A stretch of 7,420 bases of DNA from Bacteroidota bacterium. GTDB lineage: Bacteria > Bacteroidota > Bacteroidia > Chitinophagales > Chitinophagaceae. The position numbers and the translations under genes were made by a program. Shown here one piece after another: positions 1 to 6,849 of this stretch (the first letter of the stretch is position 1; every line of letters begins with the position of its first letter). The notes beneath the pieces are model-generated. The model saw only the letters and a program-made list of their open reading frames with translations, did no database searches and was not told the DNA's origin. The stretch lies in contig VBAU01000206.1 of assembly GCA_005883855.1 (NCBI GenBank), forward strand, positions 870 to 8,289. The letters are read 5' to 3'.

Positions 1-1612
1 GATCAACCCGTAACCTTGATGTATTCACCTGCAAAGGATTTCCATTCTCATCAACCGTCTCAGAGCCGCCACTGCCAAGGCCACCTACTATCATAGAATT
101 GGAAGTGGCCACACCAGACACAAGCGGTGAACTTTTCAATTCATTCCTGAAAGCATTATAGCCGCTGATGACATTTGTATTTCCATTTACTCTCAAAAAA
201 AGTAAAACATCTTTGTTATAGCCAAGGTCCTTACGCTTTATAAAAGACATTTGCGAATAAATGATCGTAATACCAATAACCAGTATGATCGAAATGGCAA
301 ATTGCGATACAACGAGTGTTTTTCTAAGGAGTATTCCTTTTTCACTCGACTTGAATGAACCCTTTAGGATGCCAGCAGGTTTAAAGGCAGCTAACACAAC
401 GGCCGGATAAATACCTGAAAGAATCCCTAACAAAAGTGTGATTCCTGTCAGACTAAGTATGAGGAAGGGGTTAGAGAATAAAGAAAGATTCTTACCTGTT
501 AGCTGGTAGAAATATGGCTGCAGAAAGAATGAAACCACAAATGAAATTAGTAGCCCGATAAATGCTGTGAAAACGGATTCCGCTAAATATTGAAACATCA
601 GTTGCACTCTCCCGGCGCCCACACATTTTCTAATGCCTACTTCTTTTGCCCTGGCGGCTGAACGCGCTGTTGCGAGGTTGGTATAGTTAATACCAGCCAA
701 TAGCAAAATAAAAATGCCTACGATAGAAAAAATATAAACGTTATTAATGCTGCCCGGAGCCGCTATCTCATATTGTAAATTTGAGCGAAGATGAATGTCG
801 CTTAGGGGTTGAAGTCTATATGAATAAATGTTACGCCAGATTGGATACATGTCGCCAACATATTTTGCGTAAAACTGTGAGATCTTTGCTGACAAAGCCT
901 TGTGGTCAGCTCCTTTTCTTAATAGCAGGTAGGTATAAAAGCTTGCATCGCCCCATCCATCCACGGTAAGCACATCGGGATTTATTGTTTCGATCGTTTT
1001 AAAGGAAGCAAGCATATTAAATGTGAAGTGAGCATTCTTCTGGGGATCAGGCATTATCCCGGTTATTTTATACAAAGCGCCGTACCCACTGCTGTCGTAC
1101 ATATTAATGAGGAGAGTCTGGCCTATCGGGTCATTGTCTCCAAAATATTTTTTCGCAGTTGATTCCGTCAAAATGATAGAAAAGGGTTCCTTTAATGAAG
1201 TCGCTTCATTTCCCCTTGATAGATGATAGCTGAAAACTTTAAAAAACGAGGGCTCGGTGAGTAATATACCTGGCTGAAGTATTTGCTGGTTTTTGAAGGT
1301 TACTATTTCTTCGCGCATTCTCAATCTCACCGTGTTTTCTACTTCGGCATAATCGTTTTTCAAAGCTTTCGCCATCGGGGCGGCTGATACAGCTGATTGA
1401 ACAATACCTGTTTCTGTTTTTGTTGTTGAAATTAACCGCACGATCCGTTCATAATTCTCGTTGAATTTATCATAGCTAACTTCATCGGCGACCCATAGAA
1501 ATATAAAGGCAAAGCAGGTGAGCCCCGCGGACAAGCCGACAATATTCAAAAAAGAATAGGTCTTATTGACTGCCAGGTTCCTTCTTAGGTATTTCCAATA
1601 GACTCTAATCAT
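1..1612 (-). CDS. FtsX/MacB-like ABC transporter permease (gene D), 3' end beyond window
   Basis: My translation gives 537 uninterrupted residues from the ATG at 1612-1610 to the left edge, with no stop. The visible part holds the first half-unit and the start of the second. A basic cytoplasmic N-terminus (MIRVYWKYLRRNL) precedes TM1 at about 19-42. A periplasmic MacB-like domain follows at about 43-288, then TM2 at 291-314, the cytoplasmic loop KEVGIRKCVGA at 323-333, TM3 near 345-366, TM4 near 382-407 and TM5 at 431-452. The second periplasmic domain then begins; FRNEL at 488-492 aligns with FKNEL of gene C. Family members of this kind run to about 800 residues, so roughly 260 are missing. 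The start has no good Shine-Dalgarno site and lies 2 nt after an upstream mini-ORF, which suggests coupled translation. It is more divergent from genes B and C than they are from each other. Family assignment is firm; the substrate is unknown. Confidence 0.93.
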   Translation of the reverse strand, partial: MIRVYWKYLRRNLAVNKTYSFLNIVGLSAGLTCFAFIFLWVADEVSYDKFNENYERIVRLISTTKTETGIVQSAVSAAPMAKALKNDYAEVENTVRLRMREEIVTFKNQQILQPGILLTEPSFFKVFSYHLSRGNEATSLKEPFSIILTESTAKKYFGDNDPIGQTLLINMYDSSGYGALYKITGIMPDPQKNAHFTFNMLASFKTIETINPDVLTVDGWGDASFYTYLLLRKGADHKALSAKISQFYAKYVGDMYPIWRNIYSYRLQPLSDIHLRSNLQYEIAAPGSINNVYIFSIVGIFILLLAGINYTNLATARSAARAKEVGIRKCVGAGRVQLMFQYLAESVFTAFIGLLISFVVSFFLQPYFYQLTGKNLSLFSNPFLILSLTGITLLLGILSGIYPAVVLAAFKPAGILKGSFKSSEKGILLRKTLVVSQFAISIILVIGITIIYSQMSFIKRKDLGYNKDVLLFLRVNGNTNVISGYNAFRNELKSSPLVSGVATSNSMIVGGLGSGGSETVDENGNPLQVNTSRLRVD

Positions 1613-1614
1613 AG

Positions 1615-1671
1615 TTACATTTTTTTTGTCTTTAACCCGCGCGCCGCTATTTCGAAATAATTTTTAAGCAT
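1615..1671 (-). pseudogene. N-terminal relic of a permease gene, now an 18-codon mini-ORF before gene D
   Basis: From the ATG at 1671-1669 the frame reads MLKNYFEIAARGLKTKKM and stops at TAA 1617-1615. It matches the first 18 residues of permease B (MIKNYFKIAWRTLKKQRM) at 11 of 18 positions and of permease C at 10 of 18, with no gap. Homology ends exactly at the second Met and the next codon is a stop. A weak purine-rich site (AAAGAG, 1682-1677) lies 5 nt upstream. Only CT separates its stop from the ATG of gene D, which is in another frame. It is therefore probably the scar of a deleted paralog. It may still be translated and act as a coupling leader for gene D, but that is inference. Chance similarity is unlikely given the ungapped match and the setting. 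Confidence 0.75.
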
Positions 1672-1701
1672 AAATACTCTTTTTTGTTCCCCATCACCAT
1701 A

Positions 1702-1749
1702 TCACTCCGTTCGTAACGACCTAACCGGGTTAGCTACAGCAGCTTTGAT
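1702..1749 (-). pseudogene. C-terminal relic of an FtsX-like permease
   Basis: The minus strand reads IKAAVANPVRSLRTE followed by TGA (1704-1702). This is the C-terminal signature of the family: genes B and C both end IKAAVANPVKSLRTE. Upstream in the same frame only four unrelated codons (QQYF) remain before a stop at 1764-1762, so the rest of the gene is gone. Codon use over the last ten codons differs from gene A at 5 of 30 bases, from B at 8 and from C at 10, so it is not simply a recent copy of the adjacent gene C. The bases after its stop keep the same ATA spacer and a partial ATTCACC-like unit seen after B and C. It is almost certainly non-functional and marks a lost array member or a displaced gene junction. 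Confidence 0.85.
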
Positions 1750-1760
1750 AAAATATTGTT

Positions 1761-1781
1761 GTCAATAGTCAACGGTCAATA
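1761..1781. repeat. Three tandem heptads, GTCAATA type
   Basis: The plus strand holds GTCAATA, GTCAACG and GTCAATA in direct succession. They lie in the C-D spacer, between the ATTCACC array after gene C and the C-terminal relic. The unit length (7 bp) equals that of the ATTCACC arrays, but the unit sequence differs. A hybrid-looking unit (ATTGACC) occurs in the array after gene A. The array sits about 12 bp from the point where coding homology of the relic stops, so it could mark a recombination end; that is inference. Confidence 0.6.
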
Positions 1782-1804
1782 GAAAATTCTACAACCCGTA
1801 AACT

Positions 1805-1839
1805 ATTCATTATTCACCATTCACCATTCACCATTCACG
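1805..1839. repeat. Five tandem ATTCACC-type heptads after gene C
   Basis: The plus strand reads ATTCATT, three ATTCACC units and ATTCACG. The array ends 3 bp (ATA) before the complement of the gene C stop codon, so on the transcript GGTGAAT-type units begin 3 nt after UGA. The same placement is seen after genes A and B. It is not self-complementary and has no T tract, so it does not look like an intrinsic terminator. Its role is unknown. Confidence 0.85.
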
Positions 1840-1842
1840 ATA

Positions 1843-4242
1843 TCATTCCGTTCTCAAACTTTTCACAGGGTTCGCAACAGCCGCTTTTATCGCTTTGAAG
1901 CTCATCGTTAGCAATGCAATCACAATTACCAATACTCCTGCCAGCGCAAACATCCACCAGTCAATAGTTATTCGATAAGCAAAATCTTGAAGCCACTTGT
2001 GCGCGTAATAATAGGCAACCGGTACAGCGATCACAAAGGCTATCGAGATCAGGATGATAAACTCTTTTGAGATGAGCACTACAATTTTTGAAACTGCAGC
2101 ACCGAGGACTTTCCTGATTCCAATTTCCTTTGTACGCTGTTCAATAGATATGATGACAAGGCCCAAAAGCCCCATGCATGAAATCAAAACAAACAAACCT
2201 GATGCGATGCTAATGATCTGCTTCCATTTCGCCTCCGTTTCATAATTCTTGGCATTTACGTCGTCCATAAATTGATAGGAGTAAGGAAACAAGGGAACCA
2301 GTTTCTTGTACGTGCTCTCCAATAATGAAAGCGTTTGAGGAATATCAGCCTGGCCGATCTTTACCCATACCTGCCCATAGAAAGTGGTGGTTGAATCCAT
2401 TGAAAACAGTTCAGGGGTGATTTTTTCTTTTAGCGACGTAAAGTGATAATCTTTAATGACACCTATTATTGTAGCCTGCCTGCTCTTTTCATCCATAAAA
2501 TTTATCACTTGCCCAACCGCATTGCTCAATTTCCATCCAGCTTCTTTTACAAAACTTTCATTTACGATTACAGAATGCATAGTGTCAGAAGGGTAGTCAG
2601 GAGAAAAATTCCTTCCGGCAATAATGGGAATTTTAAATGTGGGCAAATACTGGTCGTCAATTCTATTGTATTCCATAACAATATTCTTTCCATTAGCTTT
2701 CGCGCCAAATATGCTACGACCCCCGTTTCGTGCTGCCACACTGATAATGTTTCTCTGATTCCCTAATTCATTTTTAAATAAAGTCGGCAACTTATCAGTT
2801 GCCCGACCAAAGGGTAGATCAATTCTGACAAGGTTGCTGCTATCGTATCCAAGGTTTTTATGCAAAAGGTAACGTAGTTGAGAGTTAATGATAATAGTAC
2901 CAATGATCAAAAAAATGGCTAACACGAATTGCAACACGATCAGGCCCTTTGTCAGATAGTTCTTTCCCATTAGTTTTTGCCGGCTGTATAAGACTTTCAC
3001 GGGCTCAAACGCCGATAGAACAAGAGAAGGATAAAAACCGGAAATAAAAGAGGTAACGAGTAGCAGCAAAAAATACCCGGCATACAAGTAGCCATCAGAA
3101 AGATATGAAAGGCTTAATTTTTTATTCGCCAAATCATTAAAAAAAGGAAGAATTGTAATCGTTAAAACAATTGCCACAAGAAACGAGATCAGGGAAACAA
3201 AAAAAGATTCAGTGAGGAATTGTTTTATGAGTTGGCGGCGCGTACTTCCAACGACTTTTCGTATGCCGATTTCCTTGCTCCTTTTTAATGACTGGGCAAC
3301 CGCAAGATTGATAAAGTTGATGCAGGCTATGACCAGGATGAAGATGGCAATGCAGGTGAGAATGTAGGAGTATGCAGACTTGCTCCCATCGGCCATTCCA
3401 TTGTCGGGTCCCGCTTTCTTACTGAGATGAATATCGGTTAAAGGCTGAAGTCCCAGCGTAGCTTTAAACGTGATGCCCTGTTTTTTTTCTTCCGCTGCAA
3501 TCATCTCCCGTGTATTCTTGTCGAATACCGCCTGCATCTTGCTTTCAACTGTTTTAAGATTCGCCTGGGGTGAAAGCAATAAGAATGTATTCAAACTTCC
3601 GCCGAACCACTCGCTACCCCGATTTTCCAAACCGTATTTGATCGGGAGAAACATATCAGCCTTTATGGTGGAGTTTTGCGGCGCATTTTCAGCCAGGGCA
3701 GTCACCGTATAATTTTCAAATTCATCATTCTTTTTTATCTGCATCGTCTCACCAATCACATCCTCGGTGCCAAAATATTTTCTTGCCATATTCCTTGAAA
3801 GCACAACGGAATGAGGAGTCGTTAATGCCGATCTCGCGCTGCCCTCGATCAATGGAAATGTAAACACCGTGAAAAAATTATCATCGACCAGCAACGGATT
3901 TTCAGTGAATACATTATTGTTCTTCTTTACCGTGACCGGTTCGCCATTAATGCGAATAAATTGTTGTATTTCCGGTATTTCCTTTGAAAAAGCTTCGCCT
4001 ATAACGCCATTCGTTATGCCGATTGTTTCCGGTGCATTATTCCCCATCTGCAGCGTTTGAATAATGCGAAACAACTGCGCTTTATTCTTATGAAAACGGT
4101 CATAACTTATTTCATCTTTTGTATACAGAAAGATCAACATGCACACGGTCAGACCGATGCCTAATCCCAGGATCTTGATTACGGAAAACATCTTATTCCG
4201 CCACAGATTCCTGAATGCGATTTTGAAATAATTTCTTATCAT
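1843..4242 (-). CDS. FtsX/MacB-like ABC transporter permease (gene C), intact
   Basis: This is a complete 799-residue inner-membrane permease of the type VII (MacB/LolC/FtsX) ABC superfamily, in the duplicated eight-TM form. The N-terminus MIRNYFKIAFRNL precedes TM1 at about 19-41, then a periplasmic MacB-like domain to about 290, TM2 at 291-316, KEIGIRKVVGS at 323-333, TM3 near 345-368 and TM4 near 385-410. The second unit has TM5 at 432-453, a second periplasmic domain to about 674, TM6 at 675-699, KEIGIRKVLGA at 705-715, TM7 near 726-747 and TM8 near 761-782, ending NPVKSLRTE. I chose ATG 4242-4240 because MIRNYFK aligns with the start of gene B; an upstream in-frame TTG at 4293 would add 17 residues encoded by a palindromic spacer. 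It is the only complete undamaged paralog here. Such permeases couple a separate ATPase to periplasmic work (export or lipoprotein handling); no ATPase is present and the substrate is unknown. Confidence 0.95.
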   Translation of the reverse strand: MIRNYFKIAFRNLWRNKMFSVIKILGLGIGLTVCMLIFLYTKDEISYDRFHKNKAQLFRIIQTLQMGNNAPETIGITNGVIGEAFSKEIPEIQQFIRINGEPVTVKKNNNVFTENPLLVDDNFFTVFTFPLIEGSARSALTTPHSVVLSRNMARKYFGTEDVIGETMQIKKNDEFENYTVTALAENAPQNSTIKADMFLPIKYGLENRGSEWFGGSLNTFLLLSPQANLKTVESKMQAVFDKNTREMIAAEEKKQGITFKATLGLQPLTDIHLSKKAGPDNGMADGSKSAYSYILTCIAIFILVIACINFINLAVAQSLKRSKEIGIRKVVGSTRRQLIKQFLTESFFVSLISFLVAIVLTITILPFFNDLANKKLSLSYLSDGYLYAGYFLLLLVTSFISGFYPSLVLSAFEPVKVLYSRQKLMGKNYLTKGLIVLQFVLAIFLIIGTIIINSQLRYLLHKNLGYDSSNLVRIDLPFGRATDKLPTLFKNELGNQRNIISVAARNGGRSIFGAKANGKNIVMEYNRIDDQYLPTFKIPIIAGRNFSPDYPSDTMHSVIVNESFVKEAGWKLSNAVGQVINFMDEKSRQATIIGVIKDYHFTSLKEKITPELFSMDSTTTFYGQVWVKIGQADIPQTLSLLESTYKKLVPLFPYSYQFMDDVNAKNYETEAKWKQIISIASGLFVLISCMGLLGLVIISIEQRTKEIGIRKVLGAAVSKIVVLISKEFIILISIAFVIAVPVAYYYAHKWLQDFAYRITIDWWMFALAGVLVIVIALLTMSFKAIKAAVANPVKSLRTE

Positions 4243-4268
4243 GACTCTATTTTTTGTCGTCAGTAGTG

Positions 4269-4286
4269 TCCCGATAGCTATCGGGA
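4269..4286. repeat. 18-bp perfect palindrome in the B-C spacer
   Basis: TCCCGATAGCTATCGGGA is its own reverse complement and lies 27-44 bp upstream of the gene C start. The flanking bases (G on both sides) end the symmetry. No T run follows on either strand, so an intrinsic terminator is unlikely. It could be a dimeric regulator site upstream of gene C, a cruciform, or one copy of a dispersed intergenic palindrome family; the sequence alone does not decide. Confidence 0.8.
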
Positions 4287-4326
4287 GGCTCAATTTTCAA
4301 TAAGAATTTCTCCCCAATCAGAACCC

Positions 4327-4354
4327 ATTCACCATTCACCATTCACGATTCACT
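4327..4354. repeat. Four tandem ATTCACC-type heptads after gene B
   Basis: The plus strand reads ATTCACC, ATTCACC, ATTCACG and ATTCACT, followed by ATA and then the complement of the gene B stop. The 3-bp offset from the stop is the same as after genes A and C, while the unit count and last bases differ, as expected of a slipping short tandem repeat. Confidence 0.85.
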
Positions 4355-4357
4355 ATA

Positions 4358-5191
4358 TCATTCTGTTCTCAACGATTTCACTGGGTTAGCCACCGCCGCT
4401 TTTATCGATTGAAAACTTATTGTGATCAATGCAATCACGATCGCGGTCAATCCGGCAACTGCTATCATCCACCAGCTTATCGGAATACGATAGGCAAAAT
4501 CCTGCAACCACTTGGTCATCGCCCAATAAGCAATTGGTGACGCCAGTACTATGGAGATGATAACAAGTTTTACAAAATCTTTTGACAGCATTGTCGTAAT
4601 GCCACTTACACTTGCGCCAAGCACTTTGCGAATGCCTATCTCCTTGTTGCGTTGCTCAGCCATGAAAGCCGATAACGCGAATAAACCGAGACATGCAATG
4701 ATTATTGCAAGCGCAGCAAAACTTGTGAAAATGGTTCCTGTGTGCTGCACATCCGCATACATGTTCGCAAAACTTTCGTCAAGAAAAGTATAGCGAATAG
4801 GTTGATCCGGTGCGAAATCTTTCCATACCGTGCTTATATAGCTTAGCACAGACTTTGTGTTTGTCGTTTTTATTTTTACGGCAACGATTGTTGACGTATT
4901 GTTTCCTAGCACCAGGCAAAGGGCACCTACGTCCTGTTTCATCGATTCGAAATTGAAGTCGTCTATCATGCCAACGACCGTCCAGGTTTCCCATCCATTT
5001 ACGATGCGTTGCCCGAGTGGATCTTTCAAGCCCAGCTTCTCTGCCATTGTCTTGTTGATAATTGTGACGGACGAGTCGGACGCCATATCCGTTGAAAAAT
5101 TCCTTCCTTCAACGATCTTCATTCCCATTGTCTTAATGTAATCATAATCCACCCTCCATTTCTGGCTGCTCACCCCGATATCTTCTTTCAT
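4358..5191 (-). CDS. C-terminal half of split permease B (277-residue ORF from internal ATG)
   Basis: From ATG 5191-5189 this would encode 277 residues, equal to residues 534-810 of the full gene B frame. It holds the rest of the second periplasmic domain (about residues 1-150), TM6 near 154-176, KEIGIRKVLGA at 183-193, TM7 near 206-226, TM8 near 240-261, and the terminal NPVKSLRTE. It lacks TM5, which normally precedes the periplasmic domain, so correct insertion as a separate protein is doubtful. A purine-rich GGGAAGGGAGA directly precedes the ATG; it could serve for reinitiation but also simply encodes family-like residues (REGR). It is best seen as the distal part of a broken gene, though gene callers are likely to list it as a separate CDS. 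Confidence 0.6.
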   Translation of the reverse strand: MKEDIGVSSQKWRVDYDYIKTMGMKIVEGRNFSTDMASDSSVTIINKTMAEKLGLKDPLGQRIVNGWETWTVVGMIDDFNFESMKQDVGALCLVLGNNTSTIVAVKIKTTNTKSVLSYISTVWKDFAPDQPIRYTFLDESFANMYADVQHTGTIFTSFAALAIIIACLGLFALSAFMAEQRNKEIGIRKVLGASVSGITTMLSKDFVKLVIISIVLASPIAYWAMTKWLQDFAYRIPISWWMIAVAGLTAIVIALITISFQSIKAAVANPVKSLRTE

Positions 5192-5290
5192 TCTCCCTTC
5201 CCTAAAAAACGTGTTCCCATCGCGCTTTGTTCCAGAGATGGGCAGGTAATCACTGATTGAAACATCTTTTATCTCTGCAGACCTCAGTAA

Positions 5291-6790
5291 TTAGTTTTTA
5301 AAGCTCAGCGTTTTGTTCCCGAGTGTATTGGCACCCTGGATTAGCAAAACCTGGTCTTTATTAAAACCTACTTTTTTATTCAGGATATAATGTGTTTGCT
5401 TATAGATCACCAGCGTGCTAATGATGAGAATAATTGAAGTAGAGAATTGGAAAACCACGAGGCTATTTCTCAAAATCGAATTCTTGCTTCCACGGCTTAA
5501 TTGCCCTTTTAAAACATGGATGGGCTTAAAGGCCGATAGGAAAAAAGAGGGGTAGAGTCCTGCAATCGCGCCAATCAGGATTGCCGCGCTGATCATAACC
5601 GGGAATAACCACCACACCATCCAGGGAATACTCAGTGATTTCGCAAATAGTTTATTAAAGAAAGGAAGGGATATTGCGGCGAGAACTATTCCCAGTATGA
5701 ACGACAGAACGCTAAAGAGAAGCGATTCGGTAAGAAATTGCTTTATCAACCCGATGCGATGTGATCCAACTACTTTTCTCAAACCAACTTCTTTTGCCCG
5801 GTTGGCTGATTTTGCGGTGGACAGATTGATGAAGTTAATACAGGCAATGATCAAAATAAAACACGCGATGGCACCGAATAACCACACAAACCGTATATCA
5901 CCCTTTTCAAGTCCATCGTCGATGTTATAGGAGTAAAGGTGGATGTCGGTAACTGGTTGTGCCAACAACCTCGCCTTCTTCGTAAACTGATCCGCTTCTT
6001 TGTCGCCATTCTTTAACAACATCGGCAGGTAATACTTCGTCAGGATCAGTTTCAACTTGCTTTGAAATTTTGCAGCATTGGCACCCGGTTTTAGCAGCAC
6101 ATAGGTGTAATAATTGCTGGAGCTCCACGCGGCTTGTTCACCATTCCAAAGTTCGTAGCCCGTCATGCTCAGCCAGAAATCATAACGAATATGAGAAGTA
6201 CTGGGAAAATTTTCAATAACACCGCCGACTGTATAGATCCTAGTTTTGTCGTTATTAAGGATGACGAGTTTGCCAACCGGGTTTTGATTAGGAAAATATT
6301 TATCGGCCTTTCTTCTTGTCAGAACAATTGTGTTGGGTTGGCTGAGGGCATGCGCTCTGTTTCCATAGACCATGGGAAGCTGTAGTATCTCAAGCATGTC
6401 CTGATCCGCATAGGTGAATCCGTCCTCGTAAGTGTTTTGTTCGTGATCGATGGTTTTTATCTGGTTGCTGCCTGCGCAATAAAAAAGAGGATGGGGCATT
6501 AAGCGCCCTGATTTTTCTACTTCCGGAAAATCTTCTCTTAATGCTTTCGCCATAGGTGGTGGCCAGTCCGCACCTGTTTCCAGTTTACCATTATTATTGT
6601 ACTCGCCAGTGATGCGATAGATTCGATTGGTTGTTGGATAAAACCTGTCGTAGCTCAGTTCATCTTTTATGTACAGAGCAATTAACAGGCAAGCAGCGAT
6701 GCTCAAAGCAAACCCGCCGATTTTTATTGCAGAGTACATCCGCTGCTTTTTTAGAGTTCGCCAGGCGATTTTGAAATAGTTTTTGATCAT
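5291..6790 (-). CDS. N-terminal part of split permease B (499 residues)
   Basis: This ORF runs from ATG 6790-6788 to the premature TAA at 5293-5291. It holds TM1 near 19-41, the first periplasmic MacB-like domain to about 298, TM2 at 300-323, KEVGLRKVVGS at 333-343, TM3 near 355-376, TM4 near 392-418, TM5 at 441-463, and about 36 residues of the second periplasmic domain. As translated it would be a complete first half-unit plus a dangling TM5 and stub, missing TM6-8. MacB works as a homodimer of four-TM subunits, so a half-unit product is not absurd, but the stub and the conserved distal half argue for a mutated gene. The start is supported by a good ribosome binding site (AAGGAG, 4 nt spacing) and by alignment with gene C. 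Confidence 0.7.
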   Translation of the reverse strand: MIKNYFKIAWRTLKKQRMYSAIKIGGFALSIAACLLIALYIKDELSYDRFYPTTNRIYRITGEYNNNGKLETGADWPPPMAKALREDFPEVEKSGRLMPHPLFYCAGSNQIKTIDHEQNTYEDGFTYADQDMLEILQLPMVYGNRAHALSQPNTIVLTRRKADKYFPNQNPVGKLVILNNDKTRIYTVGGVIENFPSTSHIRYDFWLSMTGYELWNGEQAAWSSSNYYTYVLLKPGANAAKFQSKLKLILTKYYLPMLLKNGDKEADQFTKKARLLAQPVTDIHLYSYNIDDGLEKGDIRFVWLFGAIACFILIIACINFINLSTAKSANRAKEVGLRKVVGSHRIGLIKQFLTESLLFSVLSFILGIVLAAISLPFFNKLFAKSLSIPWMVWWLFPVMISAAILIGAIAGLYPSFFLSAFKPIHVLKGQLSRGSKNSILRNSLVVFQFSTSIILIISTLVIYKQTHYILNKKVGFNKDQVLLIQGANTLGNKTLSFKN

Positions 6791-6794
6791 AATT

Positions 6795-6800
6795 CTCCTT
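6795..6800 (-). promoter_or_regulatory. Shine-Dalgarno site of gene B
   Basis: AAGGAG lies 4 nt before ATG 6790 and is the clearest ribosome binding site in the window; genes C and D lack an equal one. It fixes the start of gene B. The same bases belong to AGAAGGA (6802-6796), which is complementary to TCCTTCT at 6828-6822 on the same transcript, so the site could be partly sequestered. Confidence 0.75.
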
Positions 6801-6805
6801 CTTAG

Positions 6806-6825
6806 TTCTCCGCCTAAGCGGAGAA
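6806..6825. repeat. Inverted repeat (8-bp stem, 4-nt loop) in the A-B spacer
   Basis: On the plus strand TTCTCCGC, loop CTAA, then GCGGAGAA. It starts 16 bp upstream of the gene B ATG. No T tract follows in the direction of transcription, so it is unlikely to be an intrinsic terminator. One stem arm overlaps TCCTTCT, which can instead pair with the Shine-Dalgarno region, so two exclusive RNA folds can be drawn. It may also be a dispersed palindromic repeat. Confidence 0.65.
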
Positions 6826-6849
6826 GGATTAATAAATTTTTTACCTGCT

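Larger units (their letters stand above)
4358..6790 (-). pseudogene. FtsX/MacB-like ABC permease (gene B) split by an in-frame TAA
   Basis: Read from ATG 6790-6788 to TGA 4360-4358, this is one 811-codon frame with a single internal stop, TAA at 5293-5291 (codon 500). The two halves are in the same frame (starts 1599 nt apart), so this is a nonsense change rather than a frameshift. The 33 codons between the stop and the next ATG (5191) are open and family-like, reading LLRSAEIKDVSISDYLPISG and onward. At the stop, gene C has FKNEL and gene D has FRNEL, both with GAA for Glu; gene B has FKN-stop-L, so GAA to TAA (plus-strand C to A at 5293) explains it. All eight TM segments and both periplasmic domains are otherwise intact, which implies the change is recent, a sequencing error, or read through. 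Confidence 0.85.

Noticed and set aside
781..969. Plus-strand ORF of 62 codons, and similar plus-strand ORFs throughout
   Set aside because: They lie antisense inside well-supported permease genes and resemble no protein family; 781-969 is opposite the periplasmic domain of gene D.
1805..1839. CRISPR-like array
   Set aside because: The units are contiguous 7-bp repeats without unique spacers and no cas gene is present.
1613..1842. Bacteroidota-type promoter (TTTG and TAnnTTTG boxes) for gene D
   Set aside because: I could not find a convincing pair of boxes at the right spacing in this or the other spacers.
4243..4293. Extended start of gene C at 4293, giving a 17-residue N-terminal extension
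   Set aside because: The start there is TTG, the extension is encoded largely by the 18-bp palindrome spacer, and the family start MIRNYFK matches the ATG at 4242.
4779..4994. Minus-strand ORFs of about 70 codons at 4779-4994 and 5925-6128
   Set aside because: They are out-of-frame readings inside gene B with low-complexity, non-family sequence.
4358..6790. Frameshift as the cause of the gene B split
   Set aside because: Both halves are in the same frame, with open codons between them; only one stop codon interrupts.
6806..6825. Intrinsic terminator between genes A and B
   Set aside because: The stem is short and is not followed by a T tract in the direction of transcription; the downstream bases are the ribosome binding site of gene B.
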